Shown: in pieces, positions 34,732 through 43,367 of the stretch
How positions within the stretch are numbered: position 1 is the first letter of the stretch
Layout of the letters: the number at the start of each line of letters is the position of its first letter
Source of the DNA: Sulfurospirillum_A sp029027265
GTDB taxonomy: Bacteria > Campylobacterota > Campylobacteria > Campylobacterales > Sulfurospirillaceae
Reading direction: 5' to 3'
Length of the DNA: 64,000 nucleotides
Assembly: GCA_029027265.1 (NCBI GenBank)
Contig: CP093061.1
Coordinates: 1,612,001 to 1,676,000, forward strand
Notes under the pieces: model-generated
The model's input: only the letters and a program-made list of their open reading frames with translations
The model's database searches: none
What the model was told of the DNA's origin: nothing
Position numbers and translations under genes: made by a program

Positions 34732-36925
34732 ATATAGTATTGAAGGTATAGTTCAAGGGGTCGGATTTAGACCCTTTGTTTATACTCTCGCTTTAAAACA
34801 CTCTTTAAAAGGTTTTGTGCTTAATGATTCTAGTGGAGTTAAAATTTCACTTGAAGGGGAATCTAACAATATAGATTTTTTTGAAAAAGATCTGTTTTCT
34901 AAATTGCCTCCATTAGCTAGAATAGATAGACTTGAAAAAGTAGCCTGTCCCCTTGAAAATTTTAACGAATTTATTATCAGTAAAAGTAAAAATAGTGAGT
35001 CTAAACACTCTTTGGTATCTGCTGATTTTGCTATGTGTGATGAGTGTTTGAGTGAAATGAGAGATAAAAATAATAGAAGATATAATTATTTTTTTATAAA
35101 TTGCACAAATTGTGGACCAAGATACTCCATTGTAAAAACTGTTCCTTATGATAGACCCAATACCTCAATGCAAGCATTTGAGATGTGTGATGAGTGTCAA
35201 AAAGAGTATGACAACCCACAAGAACGACGTTACCATGCACAGCCAATTAGTTGTAAAAAGTGTGGACCAACTTTAGCTCTCAAAGATATGAATGGCAATG
35301 TTATCTCAACAAATTTAAAAGCCATACAAGATTTAGCACATTTTGTAAAAGAGGGTAACATTGTTGCTATGAAGGGTATGGGTGGTTTTCATCTTATTTG
35401 CGATGCAACCAGTGATAAAACTATAAAAAATTTAAGAAAAAAGAAAAATAGACCTTCTAAACCATTTGCAGTTATGATGAAGTCTATAGAAGATGTAATC
35501 TCTTCATGCGAACTTAGTGTAGGTGAAAAGAGTAGGGTAGTTTCAAAAGAGAGACCAATAGTCCTTTTAAAAACAAAACAAAACAATATTAGCCCGTTAG
35601 TAGCACCTTTTATTGATAGATTGGGAATTTTTTTAGCTTATACTCCTTTATATGTAAAGCTTTTAGATTTTTTAGAAAAACCAATAGTAGCTACAAGTGC
35701 AAATCGTTCAGGTGAACCAATAATAACAAATGAAAAGGATTTGAAATTTAAATTAAGTGATGTTATAGAGTACTATCTTGACTATAATAGAGAAATTATA
35801 AACAGCAGTGATGATAGTGTTCTACAGATAATCAATAATAAAGATTTAATTATGAGAGCATCAAGAGGTATTACTCCTTTAAGCATAAGGTTAAAAACGA
35901 ATGAAACTAGAAAAATCTTAGCTGTGGGTGCTCATCAGAAAAATGCAATCGCTATTTATATGAATAATCAAATTATATTGAGTCCATACATAGGTGATTT
36001 GGATAATATTGAAACTGTTGAAGCTTTTTATAAAACACTTAAAACTTTTAAAGAATTTTATGATTTTGAGCCAGATTTGATTGTTTGTGATAAACATCCT
36101 CTTTATGAGAGTACAAAATGGACAAAAAAACAGAATATTCCTTTTGTTCAAGTTCAACACCACTATGCTCATATACTTAGTTGTATGTTTGAACACAATA
36201 TAGATGAAAAAATTTTAGGTATTGCTTGGGATGGAACAGGATATGGTGACGATGGAACTGTTTGGGGAGGTGAATTTTTTGTTTGTGATAGACATGAGTA
36301 TGAAAGAGTTGCTTCTTTTGAACCTTTTTCTCTTTTAGGTGGTGATGCTAGTATAAAAGATATAAAACGCATAGCACTTAGTATGATATTAGATTGTGAA
36401 GAAGATAAAATTTACAATAATTTTTTGAGCAGCTTTAAAACAACGGAATTAAATTTATTAAAACAGATGCACAAAAAAGAGTTAAATTCTCCAAAATGCT
36501 CTGCTGTAGGTAGACTTTTTGACATGGTCGCTGTTATAGCAGGAGTTTGTGATAAAGTAAGTTATGATGGAAAGAGTGGACTTATTTTGGAATCTTTATA
36601 TGATGGTAATATAAAAGAATCATATGATATATATTTTGAAGATGGTATTATAAAATACAAGCATATAATTAAAGACATGATAAAAGATAAAGATGCAACA
36701 CTTATAGCTTCAAAGTTTATCAACTCTTTAGTAGATATAATATCTGCTATATCACATAAATATTCTTTAAAAACTCTTTTAAGTGGTGGAGTATTCCAAA
36801 ACAGAACGCTGTTGGAAGGTATTATGAATAAAAACAGTAATATAATATTTCAAAACATACTACCTATAAATGATAGTTCTATAGCTATTGGACAACTTAT
36901 ACACATACTTTCACAAAAAAATTAA
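34718..36925 (+). CDS. hypF: Carbamoyltransferase HypF
   Basis: HypF uses carbamoyl phosphate and ATP to carbamoylate the C-terminal cysteine of HypE, the source of the cyanide ligands. Domains in order: acylphosphatase (EGIVQGVGFRPFVY, residues 8-21), two zinc fingers (CDECLSEM, CTNCGP, CDECQKEY, CKKCGP, about residues 106-190), a YrdC-like domain (about 200-380), and a Kae1-like domain with QVQHHYAHILSCMFEHN, GIAWDGTGYGDDGTVWGGEF and SGGVFQN. The length of 735 residues is normal. It starts at TTG inside the hydE end. Confidence 0.95.
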   Translation: MIHYKYSIEGIVQGVGFRPFVYTLALKHSLKGFVLNDSSGVKISLEGESNNIDFFEKDLFSKLPPLARIDRLEKVACPLENFNEFIISKSKNSESKHSLVSADFAMCDECLSEMRDKNNRRYNYFFINCTNCGPRYSIVKTVPYDRPNTSMQAFEMCDECQKEYDNPQERRYHAQPISCKKCGPTLALKDMNGNVISTNLKAIQDLAHFVKEGNIVAMKGMGGFHLICDATSDKTIKNLRKKKNRPSKPFAVMMKSIEDVISSCELSVGEKSRVVSKERPIVLLKTKQNNISPLVAPFIDRLGIFLAYTPLYVKLLDFLEKPIVATSANRSGEPIITNEKDLKFKLSDVIEYYLDYNREIINSSDDSVLQIINNKDLIMRASRGITPLSIRLKTNETRKILAVGAHQKNAIAIYMNNQIILSPYIGDLDNIETVEAFYKTLKTFKEFYDFEPDLIVCDKHPLYESTKWTKKQNIPFVQVQHHYAHILSCMFEHNIDEKILGIAWDGTGYGDDGTVWGGEFFVCDRHEYERVASFEPFSLLGGDASIKDIKRIALSMILDCEEDKIYNNFLSSFKTTELNLLKQMHKKELNSPKCSAVGRLFDMVAVIAGVCDKVSYDGKSGLILESLYDGNIKESYDIYFEDGIIKYKHIIKDMIKDKDATLIASKFINSLVDIISAISHKYSLKTLLSGGVFQNRTLLEGIMNKNSNIIFQNILPINDSSIAIGQLIHILSQKN

Positions 36926-36998
36926 TATTTTATCTTATTACTTTTTAAGCTAAAGAGTATTACACTCATTATGTGGAAATAATAGAAAAGGATGAAGA

Positions 36999-37415
36999 AT
37001 GGATAATAACGTTATTAGGTTTAGTGTTTCACTACCTGAAAAACTGTTAGTGGAATTAGATAAAAAAGTTAACGAACAAGGTTATGCTTCAAGAAGTGAG
37101 TATACTCGTGATTTGATTCGTGAAAGAATTGTAAAAGATAGTTGGAAAGAGGATGATACTGAAGTCATTGGTGTTTTAACTATGATTTATACATATCGTC
37201 AGAATGATTTAGTAGATAGAATTTTGACTATTCAGCATGATGCAAAAATAAAAATAATGTGTAATACTCATGTTCATGTTGACCAAGATAACTGTTTGGA
37301 AACTATTATGATAGAGGGTTCTGTAACTGAAATTAAAGATTTCGCTCAAAAAATCGGTGGGTTGAAGGGTGTAAAATTTTCTAAACTTGTTGAGGCTGCT
37401 ATACCAGCATCTTAA
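36999..37415 (+). CDS. nikR: Nickel-responsive regulator NikR
   Basis: NikR binds nickel and then represses or activates nickel uptake and nickel enzymes. The N-terminal ribbon-helix-helix (VIRFSVSLPEKLLVEL, residues 5-20, then SRSEYTRDLIRERI) is followed by the ACT-like nickel domain. The four nickel ligands are visible as His80, His91, His93 and Cys99 in QHDAKIKIMCNTHVHVDQDN and the following residue. At 138 residues it is full length. It sits between hypF and the transposase-like gene with a strong terminator behind it. It probably controls part of this island. Confidence 0.93.
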   Translation: MDNNVIRFSVSLPEKLLVELDKKVNEQGYASRSEYTRDLIRERIVKDSWKEDDTEVIGVLTMIYTYRQNDLVDRILTIQHDAKIKIMCNTHVHVDQDNCLETIMIEGSVTEIKDFAQKIGGLKGVKFSKLVEAAIPAS

Positions 37416-37424
37416 ATCTTAACA

Positions 37425-37458
37425 AAAAATGAGTCGTCATGTGGTACGACTCATTTTT
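37425..37458. terminator. Bidirectional intrinsic terminator
   Basis: AAAAATGAGTCGT and ACGACTCATTTTT form a perfect 13-pair stem with an eight-base loop, with A run on the left and T run on the right. It serves nikR on the plus strand and the convergent gene on the minus strand, whose stop codon lies within it. Confidence 0.85.
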
Positions 37459-38125
37459 CTAACCATGCTTTCCATAAAATCTTTTTTTGTTCCTCTTTTG
37501 TATTATTAAACTTGAATTCGTACTCTTTTAGATAATAGATAAAATTTTCTCTTGAAATTCCTTTAAAATGAAGAAGTTTTTCTTCTAAAAATATCCAAAA
37601 TCTTATGAGCTGACTATCAAATTTTTCAAAATGCATTATTTTATATCTATTAAGATATTTGGCATACTCCTTCATATAAGTAATTTTTACGTCATCTAGT
37701 CCATCTTTTATATGAGAAAATTGGTTAGGAAGTAGAAGCGTATAAATTGAATTGTTATAAAGCATACCAAGTATTCCTATCGCTTCAAACAGATACTTTA
37801 TCTTTCCACGTTTGTTTTGTGGTAAAAAATAGTACTCATCATATTCACTAAATTCTACTCTATTTTGACGATAAATATCTTCTACATGTAAAAGAGCAAG
37901 TTTTCTGAAATCCATATATCTGTCTTTAACACTTTTGTAGTTTACATGTAAAGATTTGGCACACTCATTTACACTCAAATTCTTGCAAAAATAGTCCATA
38001 ATTGTAAAGTCTTTTTCCAGTTTTTTTAAACTATACTTTCGTCTACATGTAGAGCATTTAAATGATGTTTGTGTGACCTTATAAAGGCGTTTACTTCCAC
38101 AAAATGGACAAATATTTTTTTTCAT
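37451..38125 (-). CDS. Transposase-derived zinc-ribbon/HTH protein (IS1595/ISXO2-like, probably domesticated)
   Basis: The 224-residue protein has an N-terminal zinc ribbon (Cys6, Cys9, Cys24, Cys27) and a helix-turn-helix near residues 50-75 with SVNECAKSLHVNYKSVKDRY. SEYDEYYF at 93-100 matches the first acidic motif of IS1595-type transposases. The C-terminal DSQLIRFWIFLEEKLLHF (from 170) and YYLKEYEFKFN match the family's TNxIExFW and YLxExxxRFN segments. The catalytic glutamate of IExFW is arginine here, and the middle aspartate motif is missing. No inverted repeats flank it. A DNA-binding role seems likelier than transposition. Confidence 0.65.
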   Translation of the reverse strand: MKKNICPFCGSKRLYKVTQTSFKCSTCRRKYSLKKLEKDFTIMDYFCKNLSVNECAKSLHVNYKSVKDRYMDFRKLALLHVEDIYRQNRVEFSEYDEYYFLPQNKRGKIKYLFEAIGILGMLYNNSIYTLLLPNQFSHIKDGLDDVKITYMKEYAKYLNRYKIMHFEKFDSQLIRFWIFLEEKLLHFKGISRENFIYYLKEYEFKFNNTKEEQKKILWKAWLEK

Positions 38126-38189
38126 ACTATATTTTTCCCAAAAGTAACTAAGAAAGAGCTTTCTTTACGCTAATTTTACGTTAGAAGTA

Positions 38190-38195
38190 TATAAT
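38190..38195 (+). promoter_or_regulatory. -10 element for hypB operon
   Basis: TATAAT lies 29 bases before the hypB start, in a region divergent from the transposase-like gene. GGAGAAGA precedes the ATG as ribosome binding site. Confidence 0.45.
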
Positions 38196-38224
38196 TATTG
38201 TAAATAAATATTGGAGAAGAATAT

Positions 38225-38968
38225 ATGTGTAAAGATTGCGGATGTACAATAGCACCTCATACCCACAGCCATGACCACGGTCACTCTCACGAGCAACACC
38301 CAAACCCTCAACTTAATGATCCTAAAACAATAGAGGTTATCACAAAGATACTCGATGTAAATGATCAACAAGCAGCTCACAACAGAGAACATTTTGATAA
38401 ACATGAAGTATTGGCAGTAAATCTTATGAGTAGTCCAGGAAGTGGAAAAACAACTCTTTTAGAAGCTACAATAGACCACGGTGGAATAAAACTTGGAGTT
38501 ATTGAGGGTGACCTTGAAACAAATCAAGATGCAGACCGAATAAAAGCAAAAGGAGCAATTGCTCATCAGATTACAACTGGTCAAGCTTGTCATCTTGATG
38601 CACATATGGTTCATGAAGGGCTTCATCATATGCCAATTGACGGTCTAGATATTGTATTTATAGAAAATGTAGGGAACCTAGTATGCCCAGCTTCTTATGA
38701 TGTTGGAACGCATTTTAATGTTCTTCTTCTTTCTGTTCCTGAAGGTGATGATAAACCATCAAAATATCCTGTCATGTTTAGAACAGCTGATGTTCTTCTT
38801 ATTACAAAATGTGACTTGCTTCCTCATTTTGATTTTAGTATTGAAAAGGCTGTTAAAGAGGCAAAAAAACTTAATCCAAAAGTTGATGTTATTGAGATAG
38901 ACTCAAAGAGTGGCAAAGGAATAGATAAGTGGGTTAATTACCTTAAGATGAAAAAAGAGTTAAGATAA
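38225..38968 (+). CDS. hypB: Hydrogenase nickel incorporation GTPase HypB
   Basis: HypB is a SIMIBI-class GTPase that, with HypA, delivers nickel to the large subunits. The N-terminal CKDCGC gives the high-affinity nickel site. A short histidine-rich stretch (residues 12-25, HTHSHDHGHSHEQH) could store nickel. The P-loop SSPGSGKTTLL is at 69-79, followed by GDLETNQDADR and ITKCDLLP. The length of 247 residues is normal. Its stop overlaps the hypC start by one base. Two cytoplasmic-matured hydrogenases in the window are its likely clients. Confidence 0.95.
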   Translation: MCKDCGCTIAPHTHSHDHGHSHEQHPNPQLNDPKTIEVITKILDVNDQQAAHNREHFDKHEVLAVNLMSSPGSGKTTLLEATIDHGGIKLGVIEGDLETNQDADRIKAKGAIAHQITTGQACHLDAHMVHEGLHHMPIDGLDIVFIENVGNLVCPASYDVGTHFNVLLLSVPEGDDKPSKYPVMFRTADVLLITKCDLLPHFDFSIEKAVKEAKKLNPKVDVIEIDSKSGKGIDKWVNYLKMKKELR

Positions 38969-39249
38969 TGTGTCTTTCAATTCCTTCAAAAGTAGTCGCA
39001 ATTGATGAAAACAATATGGCAACAGTTGACACTATGGGTGTTAAACGTGAAGTAACTCTTGATTTAATTGGTGAACCTGTAGAAGTAGGTGAGTATATAC
39101 TTATCCACGTTGGTTTTGCTATGAATAAAATAAGCGTTGAAGAGGGCCAAGAGTCTCTAAAAATATATGAAGAAATTATTGCCCAAATGAACGATGGTGA
39201 AATTGATGAAGAAGAAGGAGACATGGGTTATGCCACAACAAGAACTTGA
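38968..39249 (+). CDS. hypC: Hydrogenase assembly chaperone HypC
   Basis: HypC binds HypD and the large subunit and carries the Fe(CN)2CO unit. The invariant N-terminal MCLSIPSKVV with Cys2 is present. The 93-residue length fits. The acidic C-terminus (NDGEIDEEEGDMG) is a little long. It overlaps hypB by one base and hypD by 20. Confidence 0.94.
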   Translation: MCLSIPSKVVAIDENNMATVDTMGVKREVTLDLIGEPVEVGEYILIHVGFAMNKISVEEGQESLKIYEEIIAQMNDGEIDEEEGDMGYATTRT

Positions 39250-40366
39250 TTTCTTTAAGGTTTTTCGTAACCCAGAACATATGAAAGCCTTGGCAAAACT
39301 TATTAAAAAAGAGTCAAAAACTAAAATTAGAGTTATGGAGGTTTGTGGCGGACATACTCATACTATTATGAAGTATGGAATTCCACAAATTCTTCCTGAT
39401 ACTATTGAGTTTATTCATGGACCAGGGTGTCCTGTTTGTATTATGCCTAAAGAGAGAATAGATCACGCATATATACTCTCCCAGCAACCAGATGTTATTA
39501 TGGTAACTCTTGGCGACATGATAAAAGTACCAGGAAGCCACGGAAGCTTAGCTGAAGCAAGAAGCAAAGGGGCAGATGTACGGTTTGTTTACTCACCTCT
39601 TGATGTTCTTAAAATTGCTAAAGAAAACCCAGAAAAAAAAGTGATATTTTTTGCTATAGGCTTTGAAACTACAACACCTATGACAGCAGCTTTGGTTGGT
39701 CAAGTAGTAAAACTAGGACTTAAAAATGTACTATTTCACATAAATCATGTAACAGTTCCTGAAGTTATGAAAGAGTTACTTGAGAGCAGAGATGAGCATA
39801 TAGATAGCTACAACAACCGCATTGATGCTTTTATAGGACCTAGTCACGTTAGTGTTATAACTGGTTCAAAAGTTTATAAACAATTTTCTAAAGAGTATAA
39901 AAGACCGGTAGTAGTTACTGGATTTGAGCCAATTGATGTTATGGAGGGAATTCTTATGATAGTTCGTCAAGTAAATGATGGACGAGCTGATTTAGAAAAC
40001 CAATATAAAAGAAGTGTATCTTATGATGGAAACACAACTGCACAGGCTTTTATAAACAAATATTTTGACCAAAAAGATCTATTTAAATGGTGTGGGCTTG
40101 GTAATATTCCTAAGAGTGGATTAAAATTGAGAGATGAATTTGCTCATTTAGATGCTGAAAAAATTTATGATGAAGTTTTGCCAAAAGAAGAGATAGAAGA
40201 CCACAAACTCTGTATCTGTGGCGATATTTTAAGAGGAATGGCAAAACCAACAGAGTGCCAAGTTTTTGGAACGGCATGTAAACCAAGTAAACCTATAGGA
40301 AGTTGCATGGTCTCAAGTGAGGGTGCCTGTGCAGCATACTATAAATATGGTGGAGTACTAAGATGA
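39230..40366 (+). CDS. hypD: Hydrogenase assembly protein HypD
   Basis: HypD holds a [4Fe-4S] cluster and is the scaffold on which iron receives its cyanide and CO ligands. MEVCGGHTHTIMKYG, the iron-binding region HGPGCPVCIMP, GFETTTPMTA, and a cysteine-rich C-terminus (CICGDILRGMAKPTECQVFG) are all seen. I place the start at ATG 39230 (MPQQELDFF), with AAGGAG about ten bases upstream, giving 378 residues. It overlaps hypC by 20 bases and hypE by four (ATGA). Confidence 0.94.
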   Translation: MPQQELDFFKVFRNPEHMKALAKLIKKESKTKIRVMEVCGGHTHTIMKYGIPQILPDTIEFIHGPGCPVCIMPKERIDHAYILSQQPDVIMVTLGDMIKVPGSHGSLAEARSKGADVRFVYSPLDVLKIAKENPEKKVIFFAIGFETTTPMTAALVGQVVKLGLKNVLFHINHVTVPEVMKELLESRDEHIDSYNNRIDAFIGPSHVSVITGSKVYKQFSKEYKRPVVVTGFEPIDVMEGILMIVRQVNDGRADLENQYKRSVSYDGNTTAQAFINKYFDQKDLFKWCGLGNIPKSGLKLRDEFAHLDAEKIYDEVLPKEEIEDHKLCICGDILRGMAKPTECQVFGTACKPSKPIGSCMVSSEGACAAYYKYGGVLR

Positions 40367-41362
40367 TTAAGAATATAACTTTAGCCCATGGTAATGGTGG
40401 CGAAGAAAATAATGAATTAATTAGAGGGAATTTTTTATAAGCATCTTAAAAATGATTATCTAAAGAAGAGTGAAGATGCTTCTCTCATAGAGGGGGGAAG
40501 ACTTGCTTTTACGACAGATAGTTTTACCATAAGTCCTTTGTTTTTTAGTGGTGGAGATATTGGAAAGCTTTGTATCTGTGGAACTTGCAATGACCTTGCT
40601 ATGATGGGTGCGGCACCAAAGTATGTGACACTTGCCATGATGATAGAAGAGGGTTTTGAGATAAAAACTCTTGACAAAATAGTAAGAAGTATTAAAAAAG
40701 AGCTTGAAATTTGTGGAGCCGTTGTAGTGGCTGGTGATACTAAAGTAGTGCCACGTGGAAGTGTAGATAAGCTTTTTATTAACACAAGTGGTGTTGGTGT
40801 TGTCGAGATTGAGGGCATAAGTGCTAGTAATCTTCGAGTTGGTGATGCTATTGTTGTTTCTCGAGACATTGGTGCTCATGGAGCTGCCATATATGCTAAT
40901 CGTGAGGGAATTGACATAGAAAGTACGCTAAAGAGTGATTGTACTTCTTTATGGCCAATGGTTAAAGCACTTAAAAATGCTGGCATAAAACCAAGAGAGA
41001 TGAGAGATGCAACTCGTGGTGGACTTGCAGCTGTCCTCAATGAGTGGGCAAAAGCTAGTGATGTTTGTATAGAAGTTGACGAAGCTTTAATTCCCATAGC
41101 TGAAGAAGTAAAAGGGATTTGTGAACTTTTAGGCTTTGAGCCAACTGCTTTGGCAAATGAGGGTACTTTTGTACTTGCCCTTGATCCAAAAGATGTTGAA
41201 AAAGTGGTAGAAGTTTTAAAAACATTTGAGCACAATGAGCATTGTGCGTTCATTGGTAATGTTACAGATGAGTATAAGAAAAAAGTTACACTTAAAAGTG
41301 AATGGGATACAAAAAGATTTTTAGATATGCCAACTGGTGAACTACTACCAAGGATTTGCTAA
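40363..41362 (+). CDS. hypE: Carbamoyl-dehydratase HypE, apparent frameshift near codon 24
   Basis: HypE dehydrates the carbamoyl group added by HypF to a thiocyanate on its C-terminal cysteine. The gene starts at ATG 40363 with ITLAHGNGGEENNELIRGN, then a run of six T (40431-40436) puts it out of frame and a TAA follows. The plus-one frame continues as FYKHLKNDYLKKSEDASLIE and GGRLAFTTDSF. It then has GGDIGKLCICGTCNDLAMMG and DATRGGLAAVLNEWA, ending in PRIC. With five T the protein would be an intact 332 residues. The rest is well conserved, so a base error or slippage is likelier than true loss. Confidence 0.9.
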
Positions 41363-43018
41363 TTGAAAATACTTCTTTTAGTTTCTGCTTTTAACTCTTT
41401 AACTCAACGTGTTTATTGCTTTTTAAAACAGAGTGGTCATGTTGTAAGTGTTCAATTTTCCATAGATGATAAGTCAATGGAAAATGCAGTTGAAGAGTTT
41501 AAACCTAAAATTATTTTTAGTCCATATTTAATTAAAAAAGTACCAAAGAGCATTTGGCAAAAAATACCAGTTATAGTTATTCATCCAGGGCCTTTGGGTG
41601 ATAGGGGAGCTAGTTCTCTTGACTGGGCTATTTTTAGCGATGAAACTATTTGGGGAGTGACTGCTATTCAAGCCAATAATGAAATGGATGCCGGAGACAT
41701 TTGGGCTACTCAAAATTTTAATATGAGAAAATCAAGTAAAGCTTCACACTACAGAAAAGAGGTTAGTGATATAGCTTTAAGCTTAGTTGCCGAGGTTTTA
41801 AAAAAATTTTCAAGTGCTAATTTTACTCCAAATCCTCAAATTAACTTAAATGATATTCAGAGCTCACTTACTCAAAAAAATAGGTATATCGACTGGAATA
41901 AAGATAAAGTAGTGAATATCATAAGAAAAATAAATTCTTCTGATTCTAATCCAGGAGTAAAAGATGAGATTTTAGGAGTGGATTGTTATCTTTATGGAGT
42001 TCATTATGAGGCAATTTTAAAAGGAAACCCAAAAGAGATTTTAGCTAAACGTGATGGAGCAATCTGTCTTGGCTGTGTTGATGGGGCTGTTTGGATTAGC
42101 CATCTTAAAGAGCCAAATAGGTTTAAACTTCCAGCAACTTATGTTTTAAAAGAGAAATTAAAAGGTGTTAACGAGCTAAGAATTCCTCTTTATGTAGAGC
42201 CAAATTTAGAAACTTTTAAAGAGATAACTTTTGAAAAACAAGGAAGAATTGGTTACCTTGGGTTTGATTTTTATAATGGAGCTATGAGTTCGCAACAGTG
42301 TATACGACTAAAATATTCAGTAGAAACTCTAAGTGAAGAGGTTGAAATTTTGGTTTTAAAAGGTGGAGAAAATTTCTTTTCAAATGGCATACACTTAACA
42401 ATGCTAGAAGATAGTAAAAAGCAAGGTGAAGATGGTTGGAGTAATATAAATGCTATGAACAATCTAATCAAGGCAATTTTGTTTTGTGACAAAGTTACTG
42501 TTGCTTCATTTGGTACAAATGCCGGAGCAGGTGGAGTATTTTTAGGTCTTGCTTGTGATTTTGTAGTTGCCCGTGAGAGCATAGTTCTAAACCCACACTA
42601 TAAAACAATGGGGCTTAGTGGAAGTGAGTATCATACTTATAGTCTTCCTAAAAGAGTAGGGCATAGTTTAGCTAATAAGATTTTAGATGACGCTTTACCA
42701 ATTGGTACTAAAAAAGCAAAAGAGATAAACCTAGTTGACGAAGTTTTACCAAACAAAGAGTATGAAAATCACTTAAAAAAGTTTTGTGGAGAGCTTTTGA
42801 GTAACGAAGATGCGTATTATGATTTTATAGATGAAAAGAGCGATATATTAGAGCGTGAAGAAAAAATTATACATAATTGTAAAGAGAATGAGCTTAAAAA
42901 AATGCATCCAGAATTTTGGGATAGAACAAGTGAATTTCATAAACTAAGAGCAGATTTTGTATATAAAGTTTGTTCAATAAAAACACCAGAAAGGTTAATA
43001 TGCACGAATTTTCAATAG
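41363..43018 (+). CDS. hypX: Hydrogenase maturation protein HypX (HoxX)
   Basis: HypX makes CO for the active-site iron from a formyl-tetrahydrofolate-derived group, and so supports hydrogenase assembly under oxygen. The N-terminal part resembles formyl transferases, with VIHPGPLGDRGASSLDWAI (His74) and NEMDAGDIWATQNF. The C-terminal part (from about residue 290) is crotonase-like, with GGENFFSNGIHLTML and SFGTNAGAGGVFLGLACDF. The start is TTG directly after the hypE stop. The 551-residue length fits the family. Presence of HypX suggests hydrogen use at some oxygen tension. Confidence 0.9.
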   Translation: MKILLLVSAFNSLTQRVYCFLKQSGHVVSVQFSIDDKSMENAVEEFKPKIIFSPYLIKKVPKSIWQKIPVIVIHPGPLGDRGASSLDWAIFSDETIWGVTAIQANNEMDAGDIWATQNFNMRKSSKASHYRKEVSDIALSLVAEVLKKFSSANFTPNPQINLNDIQSSLTQKNRYIDWNKDKVVNIIRKINSSDSNPGVKDEILGVDCYLYGVHYEAILKGNPKEILAKRDGAICLGCVDGAVWISHLKEPNRFKLPATYVLKEKLKGVNELRIPLYVEPNLETFKEITFEKQGRIGYLGFDFYNGAMSSQQCIRLKYSVETLSEEVEILVLKGGENFFSNGIHLTMLEDSKKQGEDGWSNINAMNNLIKAILFCDKVTVASFGTNAGAGGVFLGLACDFVVARESIVLNPHYKTMGLSGSEYHTYSLPKRVGHSLANKILDDALPIGTKKAKEINLVDEVLPNKEYENHLKKFCGELLSNEDAYYDFIDEKSDILEREEKIIHNCKENELKKMHPEFWDRTSEFHKLRADFVYKVCSIKTPERLICTNFQ

Positions 43019-43338
43019 TACAAGACTTGTTAAATATGTGTGAGAAATATGCAGCAGAAAATAACGCAACAAAGATTATAAAAGTAGAAGTAAAAATAGG
43101 AAAACTTAGTGGAGTGGAACCTTATCTGTTGCAAACTGCTTTTGATACATTTAAAGAGAAAACTATTTGTGATGGTGCAGAGTTTTGTATACATCATCAA
43201 GATTTGATAGTGCGGTGTAATGATTGTGATAAAGAGAGTACCTTAGAAAAAAATACTTTTTCTTGTCCTGAGTGTGAAGGTGCTGTAGAGGTTTTAGACG
43301 GCGAAGATATGTATCTTATGCGCTTAGAAATGGAGTAG
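43000..43338 (+). CDS. hypA: Hydrogenase nickel chaperone HypA
   Basis: HypA hands nickel to the large subunit together with HypB. The start MHEFSIVQDLL gives the nickel site with His2. Two CxxC pairs (CNDCDKES and CPECEG) bind zinc. At 112 residues it is full length. I chose ATG 43000 because the N-terminal MHE is required and AAGG precedes it; it therefore overlaps hypX by 19 bases. An IS256-type element starts 30 bases after the stop. Confidence 0.94.
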   Translation: MHEFSIVQDLLNMCEKYAAENNATKIIKVEVKIGKLSGVEPYLLQTAFDTFKEKTICDGAEFCIHHQDLIVRCNDCDKESTLEKNTFSCPECEGAVEVLDGEDMYLMRLEME

Positions 43339-43367
43339 ACTAGTTAATATCATCCATCGTATTTGCG

